Source of the DNA: Kitasatospora sp. CB01950
GTDB lineage: Bacteria > Actinomycetota > Actinomycetes > Streptomycetales > Streptomycetaceae
Assembly (NCBI RefSeq): GCF_001905465.1
Contig: NZ_LISX01000009.1
Location: forward strand, 196,593-260,592
Direction of reading: 5' to 3'
DNA length: 64,000 bases
The translations under genes and the position numbers were made by a program. Numbering within the stretch: position 1 is the stretch's first letter; each line of letters opens with the position of its first letter. Shown in pieces: positions 29,076-37,504 of this stretch. The notes below the pieces were generated by a model. That model did no database searches, had not been told where the DNA came from, and saw only the letters and a program-made list of their open reading frames with translations.

Positions 29076-29840
29076 ATGTGGGTGCTGCTGCTGATCCCGA
29101 CCTGTGCCGCCGCGGTGCTGTCCTGTCTGCGCCTGGTCCGGGTCGCCGCGATCGCCGACGCGCTCGTCGAGCACCTGCCGGCCGCCGACCGGGCCGCGGG
29201 GATCGGCCTGTACGAGACCGCGTACCTGGCAGGCGGCCCGGCCCGGGTGGTCGATCTGGCGCTGGTCCGGATGGCCGGGCTGGGTCGGCTGCACCTGGCG
29301 CACACCGGGTGGACGACGGTGGTCGACCCGCTCGGCCGGGGCCGGCTGGAGCGGGCGCTGATCACCGCGATCGGCCCCGAAGGCCAGTGCCGCACCGCCC
29401 AGTTGAAGGCCGCACTGGCCACCCACCCGACCGTCCGGGACATCGGCGACCGGCTCGCCGTGGCCGGGCTGGCGACGCCCGCGGCGGTCCGGGACCGGGC
29501 CCGCCGGGCGGTCGGGCACGTGCGGTACGCGCTGCTCACGGCCGTCGCGATGCTGCTGGTCACGGTGGTGCTGAACGCCGACGGCCGGTCCGCCCGGACG
29601 GCCGTCGCCTGGTACGCCCTGCCGCTGGTGCTGACCGGCGGCACCCTGCTGATGGCCCGGGTCGACGTGCACGCCTACACCGCGTGGGCCGCCCCGGCCG
29701 GCCAGCACCTGCTGCGCGCACTGCGCCGCCCGCACCTCTGCCGGGCCGGCGCCGCCGACGACCTGCTCACGGCGGTCGCGATGCGCGGCCCCGAGGCCGT
29801 CCAGGACCCGCGCCTGCGGGCCGCGCTGATCCACCGTTAG
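29076..29840 (+). CDS. TIGR04222-like membrane protein without the low-complexity tail
   Basis: A 254-residue paralogue of the preceding protein: a short N-terminal TM helix (about 2-20), the shared IGLYETAYLAGGPARVVDLALVRMAGLGRL domain, then two TM helices (about 150-168 and 175-193). It ends at ALIHR with no Cys/His/Gly tail. It lies 80 bp downstream of the tailed copy. Comparison of the two separates the conserved membrane domain from the optional tail. Function unknown. Confidence 0.8.
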   Translation: MWVLLLIPTCAAAVLSCLRLVRVAAIADALVEHLPAADRAAGIGLYETAYLAGGPARVVDLALVRMAGLGRLHLAHTGWTTVVDPLGRGRLERALITAIGPEGQCRTAQLKAALATHPTVRDIGDRLAVAGLATPAAVRDRARRAVGHVRYALLTAVAMLLVTVVLNADGRSARTAVAWYALPLVLTGGTLLMARVDVHAYTAWAAPAGQHLLRALRRPHLCRAGAADDLLTAVAMRGPEAVQDPRLRAALIHR

Positions 29841-29933
29841 ACCCGGCCCGCCGGGAGCCGACCGGGCCCACTTCCGACGCCTCACCAGCGCGCCGTACAC
29901 GAAGGACCGTTGGCCGCTCGCAGACTGCTCGGC

Positions 29934-30407
29934 ATGATTCGATTCCGCACCGCCACCGCGGCGGTCTTCGCCCTGTCCCTGGCCGGCCTGCTCGCCCCCG
30001 GCCCGGCCCCGGCGGCGCACGCCGTCGAGCAGCCCCGCCTCGCCCGGGCCTCGCAGTCGCACGAGTACCTGACGCCCGCCGAGCAGCAGGTCGACACCTT
30101 CTTCTCCAAGTACCGCGACGCCGTCCTGGCCGGGTCGCCCGACTCGGCCAGGATGGTCCGCGACGAGTACCTGACCGACGACCTGAACGCCCGGCTCGAC
30201 CAGTGGGCCGAGGACCACGGCGCCGACCCGGTCTTCCGGGCGCAGAACGTGCCGACCAGCTGGAACGTCACCCAGGGCGACAGCGGCGCCGGACACACCA
30301 CGGTGCTGCTCACCGAGCAGTGGGACGACGGCTCCACCATCCCGGTCGACTACCGGCTGCGGCTGCCCGACCTGGTCATCGACGACCTGCAGAACGCCCC
30401 CGTCTGA
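29934..30407 (+). CDS. Secreted protein of unknown function
   Basis: About 157 residues from ATG 29934: a signal peptide (MIRFRTATAAVFALSLAGLLAPGPAPAAHA) followed by a mature domain with EQQVDTFFSKYRDAVLAGSPDSARMVRDEYL and VLLTEQWDDGSTIPVDYRLRLPDL, which looks like a small NTF2/cystatin-like fold. A TTG at 29910 with GAAGGA only three bases upstream would add eight residues. No enzymatic motif is visible. A strong bidirectional terminator follows. Confidence 0.7.
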   Translation: MIRFRTATAAVFALSLAGLLAPGPAPAAHAVEQPRLARASQSHEYLTPAEQQVDTFFSKYRDAVLAGSPDSARMVRDEYLTDDLNARLDQWAEDHGADPVFRAQNVPTSWNVTQGDSGAGHTTVLLTEQWDDGSTIPVDYRLRLPDLVIDDLQNAPV

Positions 30408-30432
30408 TCCCCCGACCGCGCCCCGACACGCA

Positions 30433-30470
30433 GACAGCCGCCGCCGTGCCTTCGCACGGCGGCGGCTGTC
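30433..30470. terminator. Bidirectional terminator between the secreted protein gene and hemQ
   Basis: Perfect 17-bp stem from GACAGCCGCCGCCGTGC (30433-30449) and GCACGGCGGCGGCTGTC (30454-30470) with a CTTC loop, in the gap between convergent genes. Confidence 0.9.
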
Positions 30471-30481
30471 GGTGTGTCGGC

Positions 30482-31192
30482 TCAGAACAGTCCGGCGACC
30501 AGGTCGCCGACCGACTTGCGGCGGCCGGTGAAGAACGGCACCTCCTCGCGCACGTGCAGCCGCGCGCGGGACGGGCGCAGGTCGCGCATCAGGTCGACGA
30601 TCCGGTGCAGCTCGTCGGCCTCGAAGGCCAGCAGCCACTCGTAGTCGCCGAGCGCGAACGAGGCGACGGTGTTGGCGCGCACGTCCGGGTAGCCGCGGGC
30701 CATCTGCCCGTGCTCGGACAGCATCGCCCGGCGCTCCTCGTCGGGGAGCAGGTACCACTCGTAGGAGCGGACGAACGGGTAGACGCACACGTACTCGCGC
30801 GCATGCTCGTCGGCGAGGAACGCCGGGATGTGCGACTTGTTGAACTCGGCGGGGCGGTGCAGCGCCATGTTCGACCAGACCGGCTCCATGCGGCGGCCCA
30901 GCTCGGTGCGGCGGAAGCGGTTGTACGCCTCCTGCAGGTCGTCCGAGTTCTCGGCGTGCCACCAGATCATCAGGTCGGCGTCGGCGCGCAGACCGGACAC
31001 GTCGTAGGTGCCGCGGATGGTGACGTCCTTGGCGGAGAGCTGCTCGAAGAGGGCGTCCACCTCGGCGACCAGGGCGGAACGGTCCTCGGGGAGGCCGTCC
31101 TTCAGCTTGAACACCGACCACATGGTGTAGCGGATGACCTGGTTGAGGTCGCGGGCCTTCTTCTTCACGGGCTGCTCAGTGCTTTCGGTCAT
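30482..31192 (-). CDS. hemQ: Coproheme decarboxylase HemQ
   Basis: Converts coproheme to haem b in the Gram-positive (coproporphyrin-dependent) route. The 236 residues are of the chlorite-dismutase fold, with RYTMWSVFKLKDG, DLMIWWHAENSDDLQ, VYPFVRSYEWYLLP, in which the Tyr is the catalytic residue of the actinobacterial type, and GDYEWLLAFEADELHRIVDLMRDLR. Its ATG overlaps the hemG stop as ATGA, so the two are translationally coupled. Confidence 0.95.
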   Translation of the reverse strand: MTESTEQPVKKKARDLNQVIRYTMWSVFKLKDGLPEDRSALVAEVDALFEQLSAKDVTIRGTYDVSGLRADADLMIWWHAENSDDLQEAYNRFRRTELGRRMEPVWSNMALHRPAEFNKSHIPAFLADEHAREYVCVYPFVRSYEWYLLPDEERRAMLSEHGQMARGYPDVRANTVASFALGDYEWLLAFEADELHRIVDLMRDLRPSRARLHVREEVPFFTGRRKSVGDLVAGLF

Positions 31193-32589
31193 GAGCCCAT
31201 TGTCCCTTCTGTGCGGGTGGTTCCGATGACGGGGTGCACCTCGGCGGCCCGGCGGGCGCCGGCGACGACGGCGGGGATGCCGACGCCGTCGTAGGCGGCG
31301 CCGCAGACGGCGATCGCGCCGAGCTCGTCCAGCCGGGCGCGGATCCGGGCGACCCGGTCCAGGTGGCCGACCGGGTACTGCGGCAGACCGTCGGTCCAGC
31401 GGGTGACGGCGTGGTCGTACGGGGTGGCGGTCAGGCCGACGGCGGTGTGCAGGTCGGCCAGCGAGCGGGCGACCAGTTCGACGTCGTCCAGCTGCAGCGC
31501 GGCGGCCTCGCGGTGCCGGCCGAGCGAGGTACGCAGCAGAAAGGCGTCGGGCGCGGAGCGTTCCAGCCAGCCCCACTTGTTGCTGGAGAAGGTGGACGCC
31601 TTGATGTTGCGGCGGTCCACCGGCGGCACCAGGAAGCCGCTGCCGGTGAGCGGGCTGTCCGCCAGGTCGGCGCGCCGGAAGGCCAGCGTGACCAGCGCCA
31701 TCGAGGCGTACTCGATCTCCCGCAGCTCGGCCGCGGCGGCGGGCGCGTCGGCGGCGAGCAGCGCGGCGGCGTGCGGCGCGGGGACGGCCAGCACCACGGC
31801 GTCGGCGTGCAACTGCCGCCCGGCGGTGGTGATCTGCCAGCCGTCGGGGGTGCGGCGCAGCGCCTCGACGGGGTGGTCGGTGAGCAGTTCCGCGCCGTGC
31901 GCGCGGTCGTGGGCGGCGATCGCCTCGGGGAAGGTGCCGAGACCGCCGCGCAGGCCCTGGAAGACCGGGCCGGCGGCGGTGGCGGCGGCAGCGCGTTCCC
32001 GGACGGCCTCGGTCAGCGAGCCGCCGCGCCGGGCGAGCGCCAGCAGCTGCGGGACGGCGGCGCGGATCGAGATCTCGTCGGCGTGCCCGGCGTACACGCC
32101 GCCGAGCAGCGGCTCGACCAGCCGGTCGACCACCTCGCGGCCGAGCCGGGCGGCGATGTAGCCGCCGATCGCGGCGTCCTCGCCGATCGCGGCGGGCTGC
32201 TCGTTCGCGGCCCGCTCCAGGCCCTCGGGGGTGAGCACGCCGGACGCCTTCAGCGCGTCCAGGTCGCCGGGCACGCCCATCAGTTGGCCGCCGGGCATCG
32301 GACGCAGGCCCTCGCGGGTCCAGATCGACGCCTTGGCGGTGGTGGGCGGCTCCAGCCGCTCGCCGAGGCCGACCTTCCGGGCCAGCTCGACGGCCTCGGG
32401 GCGGCGGGCCAGCATCGATTCCGCGCCGAGGTCGACCCGGACGCCGCCGACCTCCCCGCCGCGCAGTTTGCCGCCGAAGCGGTCGGACGCCTCCAGCACG
32501 GTGACCCGCACCGGCCGGTCACTGAGGAAGGCGGCCGCGGCCAGGCCCGCGATGCCGCCACCGATCACCACGACGTGAGGTTTCGCCAT
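31189..32589 (-). CDS. hemG: Coproporphyrinogen/protoporphyrinogen oxidase (HemG/HemY type)
   Basis: FAD-dependent oxidase of haem biosynthesis; with HemQ as partner its physiological substrate is likely coproporphyrinogen III. The 466 residues start MAKPHVVVIGGGIAGLAAAAFL, the FAD-binding Rossmann motif, followed by VLEASDRFGGKLRG. The C-terminus has GAIAVCGAAYDGVGIPAVVAGARRAAE, the second FAD-contact motif. The start at ATG 32589 gives the expected N-terminus; the upstream in-frame sequence is antisense to other genes. It is upstream of and coupled to hemQ; hemE lies 5.6 kb away on the same strand. Confidence 0.95.
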   Translation of the reverse strand: MAKPHVVVIGGGIAGLAAAAFLSDRPVRVTVLEASDRFGGKLRGGEVGGVRVDLGAESMLARRPEAVELARKVGLGERLEPPTTAKASIWTREGLRPMPGGQLMGVPGDLDALKASGVLTPEGLERAANEQPAAIGEDAAIGGYIAARLGREVVDRLVEPLLGGVYAGHADEISIRAAVPQLLALARRGGSLTEAVRERAAAATAAGPVFQGLRGGLGTFPEAIAAHDRAHGAELLTDHPVEALRRTPDGWQITTAGRQLHADAVVLAVPAPHAAALLAADAPAAAAELREIEYASMALVTLAFRRADLADSPLTGSGFLVPPVDRRNIKASTFSSNKWGWLERSAPDAFLLRTSLGRHREAAALQLDDVELVARSLADLHTAVGLTATPYDHAVTRWTDGLPQYPVGHLDRVARIRARLDELGAIAVCGAAYDGVGIPAVVAGARRAAEVHPVIGTTRTEGTMGS

Positions 32590-32775
32590 GTCCCGAAGTC
32601 TTCCAGCCCTTATCCCGGATCCCGCACCGGCCCACGCGGGGGGCCGAGACCGCCACGAGGCCGAGGCGTGATCCGTCCGGTACCGCCGAGGCGGGTCCGA
32701 TCCGCGGGCCCGCGCGTCACAGTGCCGAAGGGGGCGGGCGAGCGGCCCGCCCCGCCACACGGGGAGGAACACAGG

Positions 32776-33774
32776 ATGCGAGTGCGGGTGCGCAGCGCGG
32801 GGGCGGCCGGCGCCCTGGCGGCGGTGCTGCTGCTGGCCGGGTGCAGTGCGAGCGGCGGCAGCGCCGCGTCTGTGGGCAAGGCCGACAACGGGGTGCCGGC
32901 GGTCGCGCCGGCCGACGCCAAGGCGGCGGGCGCAGTGGGGGCGGGTGGCGCAGCAGGAACGGGCGGCGCGGGGGCGGGCGGTGCGACCGCACCGGCGTCG
33001 GCCGGTCCGTCCGGGCAGCCGACGAATCGACAGATCGCCTACCAGGCCCGGATGACCGTCAAGGTGGGCGACCTGGAACCGGCCCGCGACAAGGCCGTCG
33101 ACGTGGCCCTGAAGGCGGGCGGCTACGTCGGCAGCGAGAGCCGCCGCGGCGCGGGCGACGGCGCGCAGGCCACGCTGACGCTGAAGGTGCCCGCCGATGC
33201 GTACCAGGGCGTCCTGGAGGCGCTCGGCGGCCTCGGACAGCGACTCGCCCTCACCAGCCAGGCCGACGACCTGACCGGGCAGATCGCCGACGTCGACAGC
33301 CGCGTCAAGTCGATGCGGGCCAGCGTGGACCGGGTCCGGGCGCTGATGACGGACGCCAAGTCGCTCAGCGAAGTGGTGTCCCTGGAAAGCGAGTTGACCC
33401 GCCGCGAGTCCGACCTGGAGGCGCTCGAACGCCAGCAGCAGGAGCTGTCCTCGCGCACCTCCCTCTCCACCGTCACCCTCGACCTGATGACCGACGACCG
33501 GCGCCCCACCGGCGCGGTCGTCAAGCACAAGGACGACGGCTTCTGGGCCTCCGTCGCCAACGCCCTCGCCGGCGGCTGGCACGCCCTGCTGACCGTCCTG
33601 CGCGTCCTCCTCACCGTCCTGGCCGCCGGCGCGCCGTTCCTCCTCGTCCTGGCCCCCCTCGCCTGGCTCCTCCACCGCCACCGCCGCACCCACCCCCGCC
33701 ACCGTCCCACCCCCACCGGCCCCGGCTTCCCCTCCCCGCCCCAGCACCCCCCGACCACCACCCCGGAGGACTGA
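32776..33774 (+). CDS. DUF4349 domain lipoprotein
   Basis: A 332-residue predicted lipoprotein with signal peptide and lipobox (VLLLAGCSAS), an Ala/Gly-rich linker (about 50-80), a DUF4349 domain (QIAYQARMTVKVGDLEPARDKAVDVALKAGGYVGSE; then LTLKVPADAYQGVLEALGGLGQRLALTSQADDLTGQIADVDSRVKS), a coiled coil, and a TM helix (about 275-297). It ends in a His/Arg/Pro-rich cytoplasmic tail (HRHRRTHPRHRPTPTG). The function of the family is unknown; the topology suggests an envelope-anchored sensor or scaffold. Confidence 0.88.
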   Translation: MRVRVRSAGAAGALAAVLLLAGCSASGGSAASVGKADNGVPAVAPADAKAAGAVGAGGAAGTGGAGAGGATAPASAGPSGQPTNRQIAYQARMTVKVGDLEPARDKAVDVALKAGGYVGSESRRGAGDGAQATLTLKVPADAYQGVLEALGGLGQRLALTSQADDLTGQIADVDSRVKSMRASVDRVRALMTDAKSLSEVVSLESELTRRESDLEALERQQQELSSRTSLSTVTLDLMTDDRRPTGAVVKHKDDGFWASVANALAGGWHALLTVLRVLLTVLAAGAPFLLVLAPLAWLLHRHRRTHPRHRPTPTGPGFPSPPQHPPTTTPED

Positions 33775-33781
33775 CCCCCGA

Positions 33782-33817
33782 GGGCCCGGCCACACGACCC
33801 CACCCCCGGCCGGGCCC
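33782..33817. terminator. Terminator after the DUF4349 gene
   Basis: Perfect 10-bp stem GGGCCCGGCC (33782-33791) with GGCCGGGCCC (33808-33817), just beyond the stop codon. Confidence 0.6.
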
Positions 33818-33846
33818 ACGCAGTGCAGCCGCAGGCAACGGAGGAC

Positions 33847-34117
33847 GGCACCGTGAACGGCCGGGGCCCGCAGCGGCCAGGCCCGCGCCAGAGTCCCGGC
33901 CGTAGCGCGATCAGCCCGCGCAGCGTGGCCACAGGCAAGGGAACCCAGCCGCCACCCCGGCGCAGCACCGTGAACGGCCGAGGCCCGCGCAGCGTGGCCG
34001 CACTGGCCAGGCCCGCGCCGCGCGACCGGTCGGCGGGTCCACAGCACCACAGCCACCTCGCCCCCGGGCCCACCCGACAACACACCGCCACAGCCCACCG
34101 CCCCGCGCAGCGTGACC
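33847..34117. repeat. Degenerate direct repeats in a 413-bp convergent intergenic region
   Basis: The gap between the DUF4349 gene and the convergent permease (33775-34187) holds no credible gene. Two imperfect copies of a unit beginning CACCGTGAACGGCCG lie at about 33849 and 33966, and a 16-mer CCCGCGCAGCGTGGCC occurs at 33915-33930 and 33984-33999, with a one-base variant at 34102-34117. Antisense reading frames through the area repeat the peptide GPRPFTV and look like consequences of the DNA repeat rather than genes. Confidence 0.6.
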
Positions 34118-34187
34118 GCAGCACCGAGCCCGCATCTCAACGCCCACGCCCGCTCGGCACCGCGCTGCCCCCACGTCGCCCCGTCGC

Positions 34188-36098
34188 TCAGCGCAGCGCC
34201 GTGACCGGCCGGGCCCGTACCGCGAAGGCCGCGGCCGTGCTCGCGCACGGGACGGCGATCGCCGTACACAGCAGGGCCGTTGCGCCCAGGGCGCCCCACG
34301 GGACGACGAGCGGTCCGGTGGTGCCGAGCAGGCGCAGGGCGGTCTGCATGGCGGCGAGCCCGGCGGCCGTGACGAGGGTGCCGAGCAGGGCGCCCGTCAC
34401 GACCACAGTGAAGGTCTCGGTGGCGACCAGGCGGACTGCCTGGGCGCGGGTGGCGCCGGCGAGGCGGAGTTGGGCGAGTTCGCGGCGGCGGTCCGCGGTG
34501 GTGGTGAGGGCGGCGTGGGCGAGGGCGATCGCGGTGTAGAGCAGGGCGAGGCCGAGGACGCCCGCGATCCGCCGGAGGCGTTTCGGGTCGTCGGTCGGGT
34601 AGTACGCGGCGAGCCATTCGGCGCGGGTGGCGAGCGTCGCGCCGTGTGCGTGGGCGACGGCCCGCAGGCGGTCCTCGGTCCCGGTGCCGGTGCCGGTGCC
34701 GGTGCCGGGGGCGGGGGCGGTCGTCAGGTCGATCCGGTCGGTGTGCGCGCCGGGGGCGTTGCGCGGAGTGAGGTAGACGGGGTTGTCGCCGGTGCCGTCG
34801 CGCAGGACGGCGGCGACCCGCAGGGTGCGGCGGGTGCCGTCGGCGAGCACCACCGGCACGCGGTCGCCGACGGCCGGGTGCCCCCACTCCTCGGCGAGCA
34901 CCAGGCTGTCGTCGTCGAGCGCGGTGACGGAGCCGTCCGCCACCGGGAGCCGGGTGAGGGCGGTCAGCGCGCCGGGGTCGGCGACGGCCTGGGCCTCGGT
35001 GCGCACGGCGGTGCCGTCCGGCTCGACGACGGACAGCCCGGCGGTGGCGGTCGCCGACACCACCGCGCCGGGCAGGGCGTCGCGCAGCGCGGCGGCCAGT
35101 GCGTCGCCGTCGCCGTCCCGGGGCGTCAGCACCTGCTCGGCTGCGGTGCGTTCGCGGGCTTCGGCGGCGCGGGCGGCGGCGACGGTCGCGGGGGCCCCGG
35201 TCAGCGAGCCGGCGAGGGCGACGGACAGCAGGACGGGCGCGGTGATCGCCCCGGTCCGGCGCACGCCGGTGAGCGCGCCGCCGCGCACCAGCCGTCCCGT
35301 CACCCGGCCGCGGCGGGCGGTGAGCAGGCGCAGCAGCGGCCGGGCCAGGGCGGGGGCGAGCAGGGCGGCGGCGGTGATCAGCACCATCGGCTGGAGGGTG
35401 TACGTCTTGCGGTGCAGCAGCTCGGCGGGGTCGCCGATCAGCGCGGTGCCGGTGAGCACGGCGGAGGTGCCGAGCAGGGCGAGGCCGCACAGCCACCGGC
35501 CGGGGGTCATCACCCGGGTGTCGACGTCGGCTTCGCGCAGCGCCTCCAGCGGACGGACCCGGCCGGCCCGCCGGGCAGCGACCGCGACGGCGGTGACGGC
35601 GACCAGCGGGCCGGTGCAGAACGCGGTGACCAGCGGCCAGGCGGGCGTGCCGATCCGGAAGCCCGCGGGGGCGAGGTCGGCGGCGGTCAGCAGCCGGGCG
35701 AACAGCGGAACACCGCCCCGGGCCAGCGCGGCGCCGGCCGAGGCGGCGAGCAGTCCGAGCAGCGCGGCCTCGCCGAGCACGCTGCGCCGCACCTGGCCGC
35801 GGGTGGCGCCGGCCAGCCGGAGCAGGCCGAGTTCGCGTCGTCGCCGGGCGACGGCGTACGCGTAGGTGGAGGCCACCACGAACCCGGCGGTGAACACGGC
35901 GACCCCGCAGCCGGTCCCGAGCTGCGCGATCAGCGCCGTCCGCTCGTCGCCGGGCGGCAGTGCGGTGCTCGCGACGAGGCCGAGCAGGGTGGTGGCCATC
36001 AGCGCGACGCCGAGGGCGAGGGCGGTGAAGGGGGCGAGCAGGGCGGGCCCGCCGGCCCGCAGTGAGCGGGTGGCGAGCCTGAGCATTCCGGTCGTCAT
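34188..36098 (-). CDS. FtsX-type ABC transporter permease (two-domain)
   Basis: A 636-residue permease with two FtsX units: TM segments near 20-43 and 60-80 with the coupling motif RRRRELGLLRLAGATRGQVRRSVLGEAALLG, and a matching C-terminal set with RRRELAQLRLAGATRAQAVRLVATETFTVVVTGALLG. A large extracytoplasmic stretch sits between. The protein contains a Gly-Thr dipeptide tract (PAPGTGTGTGTGTED) encoded by a GGTGCC repeat. No ABC ATPase gene is adjacent, which is unusual; the partner may be encoded elsewhere. It is divergent from a NarL-type two-component system. Confidence 0.9.
   Translation of the reverse strand: MTTGMLRLATRSLRAGGPALLAPFTALALGVALMATTLLGLVASTALPPGDERTALIAQLGTGCGVAVFTAGFVVASTYAYAVARRRRELGLLRLAGATRGQVRRSVLGEAALLGLLAASAGAALARGGVPLFARLLTAADLAPAGFRIGTPAWPLVTAFCTGPLVAVTAVAVAARRAGRVRPLEALREADVDTRVMTPGRWLCGLALLGTSAVLTGTALIGDPAELLHRKTYTLQPMVLITAAALLAPALARPLLRLLTARRGRVTGRLVRGGALTGVRRTGAITAPVLLSVALAGSLTGAPATVAAARAAEARERTAAEQVLTPRDGDGDALAAALRDALPGAVVSATATAGLSVVEPDGTAVRTEAQAVADPGALTALTRLPVADGSVTALDDDSLVLAEEWGHPAVGDRVPVVLADGTRRTLRVAAVLRDGTGDNPVYLTPRNAPGAHTDRIDLTTAPAPGTGTGTGTGTEDRLRAVAHAHGATLATRAEWLAAYYPTDDPKRLRRIAGVLGLALLYTAIALAHAALTTTADRRRELAQLRLAGATRAQAVRLVATETFTVVVTGALLGTLVTAAGLAAMQTALRLLGTTGPLVVPWGALGATALLCTAIAVPCASTAAAFAVRARPVTALR
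34683..34706. repeat. Hexanucleotide microsatellite inside the FtsX permease gene
   Basis: Four exact tandem copies of GGTGCC. Because the unit is six bases, copy-number change would add or remove Gly-Thr pairs without shifting the frame. Confidence 0.8.
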
Positions 36099-36235
36099 GC
36101 TCCGTCAGCCAACCCTTCCGGGCCCGCGGGCACAGCCACGCCAGCCCCACCCCGAAAGGTAGAGCCCGCTCCACCGCGCCGCCCCGGGGCCGGGCCCTAT
36201 GGTGTCGCGGACCGGCGACGACGAGGGGGCACCGG

Positions 36236-37504
36236 ATGGCGACGGACTGCTGGCAGGCGCTGCGCCGGCCGGGCTTTCTGCGGACGGCGTGGCCGTGGCG
36301 CTCGGTGGCGTACCTGCTGGTGAGCGGGGTGTCGGGGCTGCTGCTGTGCGTGCTGCTGCTGGTCTGGACGGTGGCCGGCGCGGCGCTGTCGCTGCTGCTG
36401 GTGGGCCTGCCGCTGGTGCTGGCGCTGCCGCTGGCGGGGCTGCCGTTCGGGGCGTGGGAGCGGCGGCTGCTGCGGCTGATGGGCGCGCCGCCGGCCGATC
36501 CGCACCGGCTTCCGGACGCCCCGGGCGTCCGGTCGTGGCTGCGCACCCGCCTCGCGGAGGGGGCGACCTGGCGGGAGTCGGGCAGCGCGGTGCTGTCGGC
36601 GTTCCTGCTGTGGCCGCTGGACCTGCTGGCGGTGGCGGGCACGCTGGTGCCGGTCGCCCTGCTGGCCACGCCGCTGCTGCTGGCGTGGGACGGCGAGCAG
36701 GTGAACGTGCTGAAGGTGGCGCAGGTGGACTCCCCCGGCCCGGCGTGGGCGCTGGCGGCGGCGGGCGCGGTGCTGCTGCCCGCCGCCGGGTACCCGCTGA
36801 CGGCGCTGGCGGGCGCCCGGGCGGCGCTGGTGCGGATGCTGACGGGTGCTCAGGAGCGGGTCGGCGAGCTGGTGCGTTCGCGGGCCCGGCTGGTGGACGC
36901 CTTCGAGGCGGAGCGCCGCCGGATCGAACGCGACCTGCACGACGGCGCGCAGCAGCGGCTGGTGGCGCTGTCGATGGCGCTCGGCCTGGCCCGGCTGGAC
37001 GCCCCGCCGGACGGCCCGCTGCGGGAGCGGCTGGCAGCGGCGCACGCCGAGGCGGACCGGGCGCTCGCGGAGCTGCGCGAGCTGATCCACGGCATCCACC
37101 CGCGGGTGCTGGCCGACCGCGGACTGCCGGACGCCTGCGCGGATCTGGCGGACCGTTCGCCGCTCCCGGTGGACGTGGACGTCGCCCTGCCGGGCCGACT
37201 GCCGGCGGCGGTGGAGTCCGCGGGCTGGTTCGCGGTGTGCGAGGCGCTGACGAACGCGGCCCGGCACAGCGGTGCGTCCCGGGCCCGGGTGGCGGGCCGC
37301 CGCGAGGGCGGGCTGCTGGTGCTGGAGGTCTCCGACGACGGCCGGGGCGGCGCGGACCCGTCCCGGGGCACGGGGTTGACGGGCTTGGCGGACCGGGTCG
37401 CGGTGGTGGACGGCAGACTGTCCGTCAGCAGCCCGCCCGGCGGGCCGACCCTGCTGCGTGTGGAGATCCCGTGCCCCCTGCTGCCCGACGTCCGCTCCGC
37501 CTAG
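36236..37504 (+). CDS. Sensor histidine kinase (NarL/HisKA_3 type)
   Basis: A 422-residue membrane kinase. Several hydrophobic segments lie in the first 200 residues (two near 22-67, two near 117-147 and 162-188), the second region being a sensor-like domain. HisKA_3 dimerisation carries the phospho-accepting His235 in RRRIERDLHDGAQQR, and the ATPase domain has CEALTNAARHSGAS (N box) and VSDDGRGGAD (G box), ending GLADRVAVVDGRLSVSSPPGGPT. Its end overlaps the response regulator start by 34 bp. The signal is unknown; the adjacent divergent permease is a plausible partner. Confidence 0.93.
   Translation: MATDCWQALRRPGFLRTAWPWRSVAYLLVSGVSGLLLCVLLLVWTVAGAALSLLLVGLPLVLALPLAGLPFGAWERRLLRLMGAPPADPHRLPDAPGVRSWLRTRLAEGATWRESGSAVLSAFLLWPLDLLAVAGTLVPVALLATPLLLAWDGEQVNVLKVAQVDSPGPAWALAAAGAVLLPAAGYPLTALAGARAALVRMLTGAQERVGELVRSRARLVDAFEAERRRIERDLHDGAQQRLVALSMALGLARLDAPPDGPLRERLAAAHAEADRALAELRELIHGIHPRVLADRGLPDACADLADRSPLPVDVDVALPGRLPAAVESAGWFAVCEALTNAARHSGASRARVAGRREGGLLVLEVSDDGRGGADPSRGTGLTGLADRVAVVDGRLSVSSPPGGPTLLRVEIPCPLLPDVRSA

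Noticed and set aside
33123..34124. Minus-strand 333-codon frame with repeated GPRPFTV peptide
   Set aside because: It overlaps the DUF4349 gene antisense and the peptide repeat reflects intergenic DNA repeats; there is no ribosome-binding site or family match.
31189..36669. An 1826-codon minus-strand frame from hemG through the permease
   Set aside because: It is a chance open frame of GC-rich DNA; only its hemG part is coding, and the true permease uses another frame.
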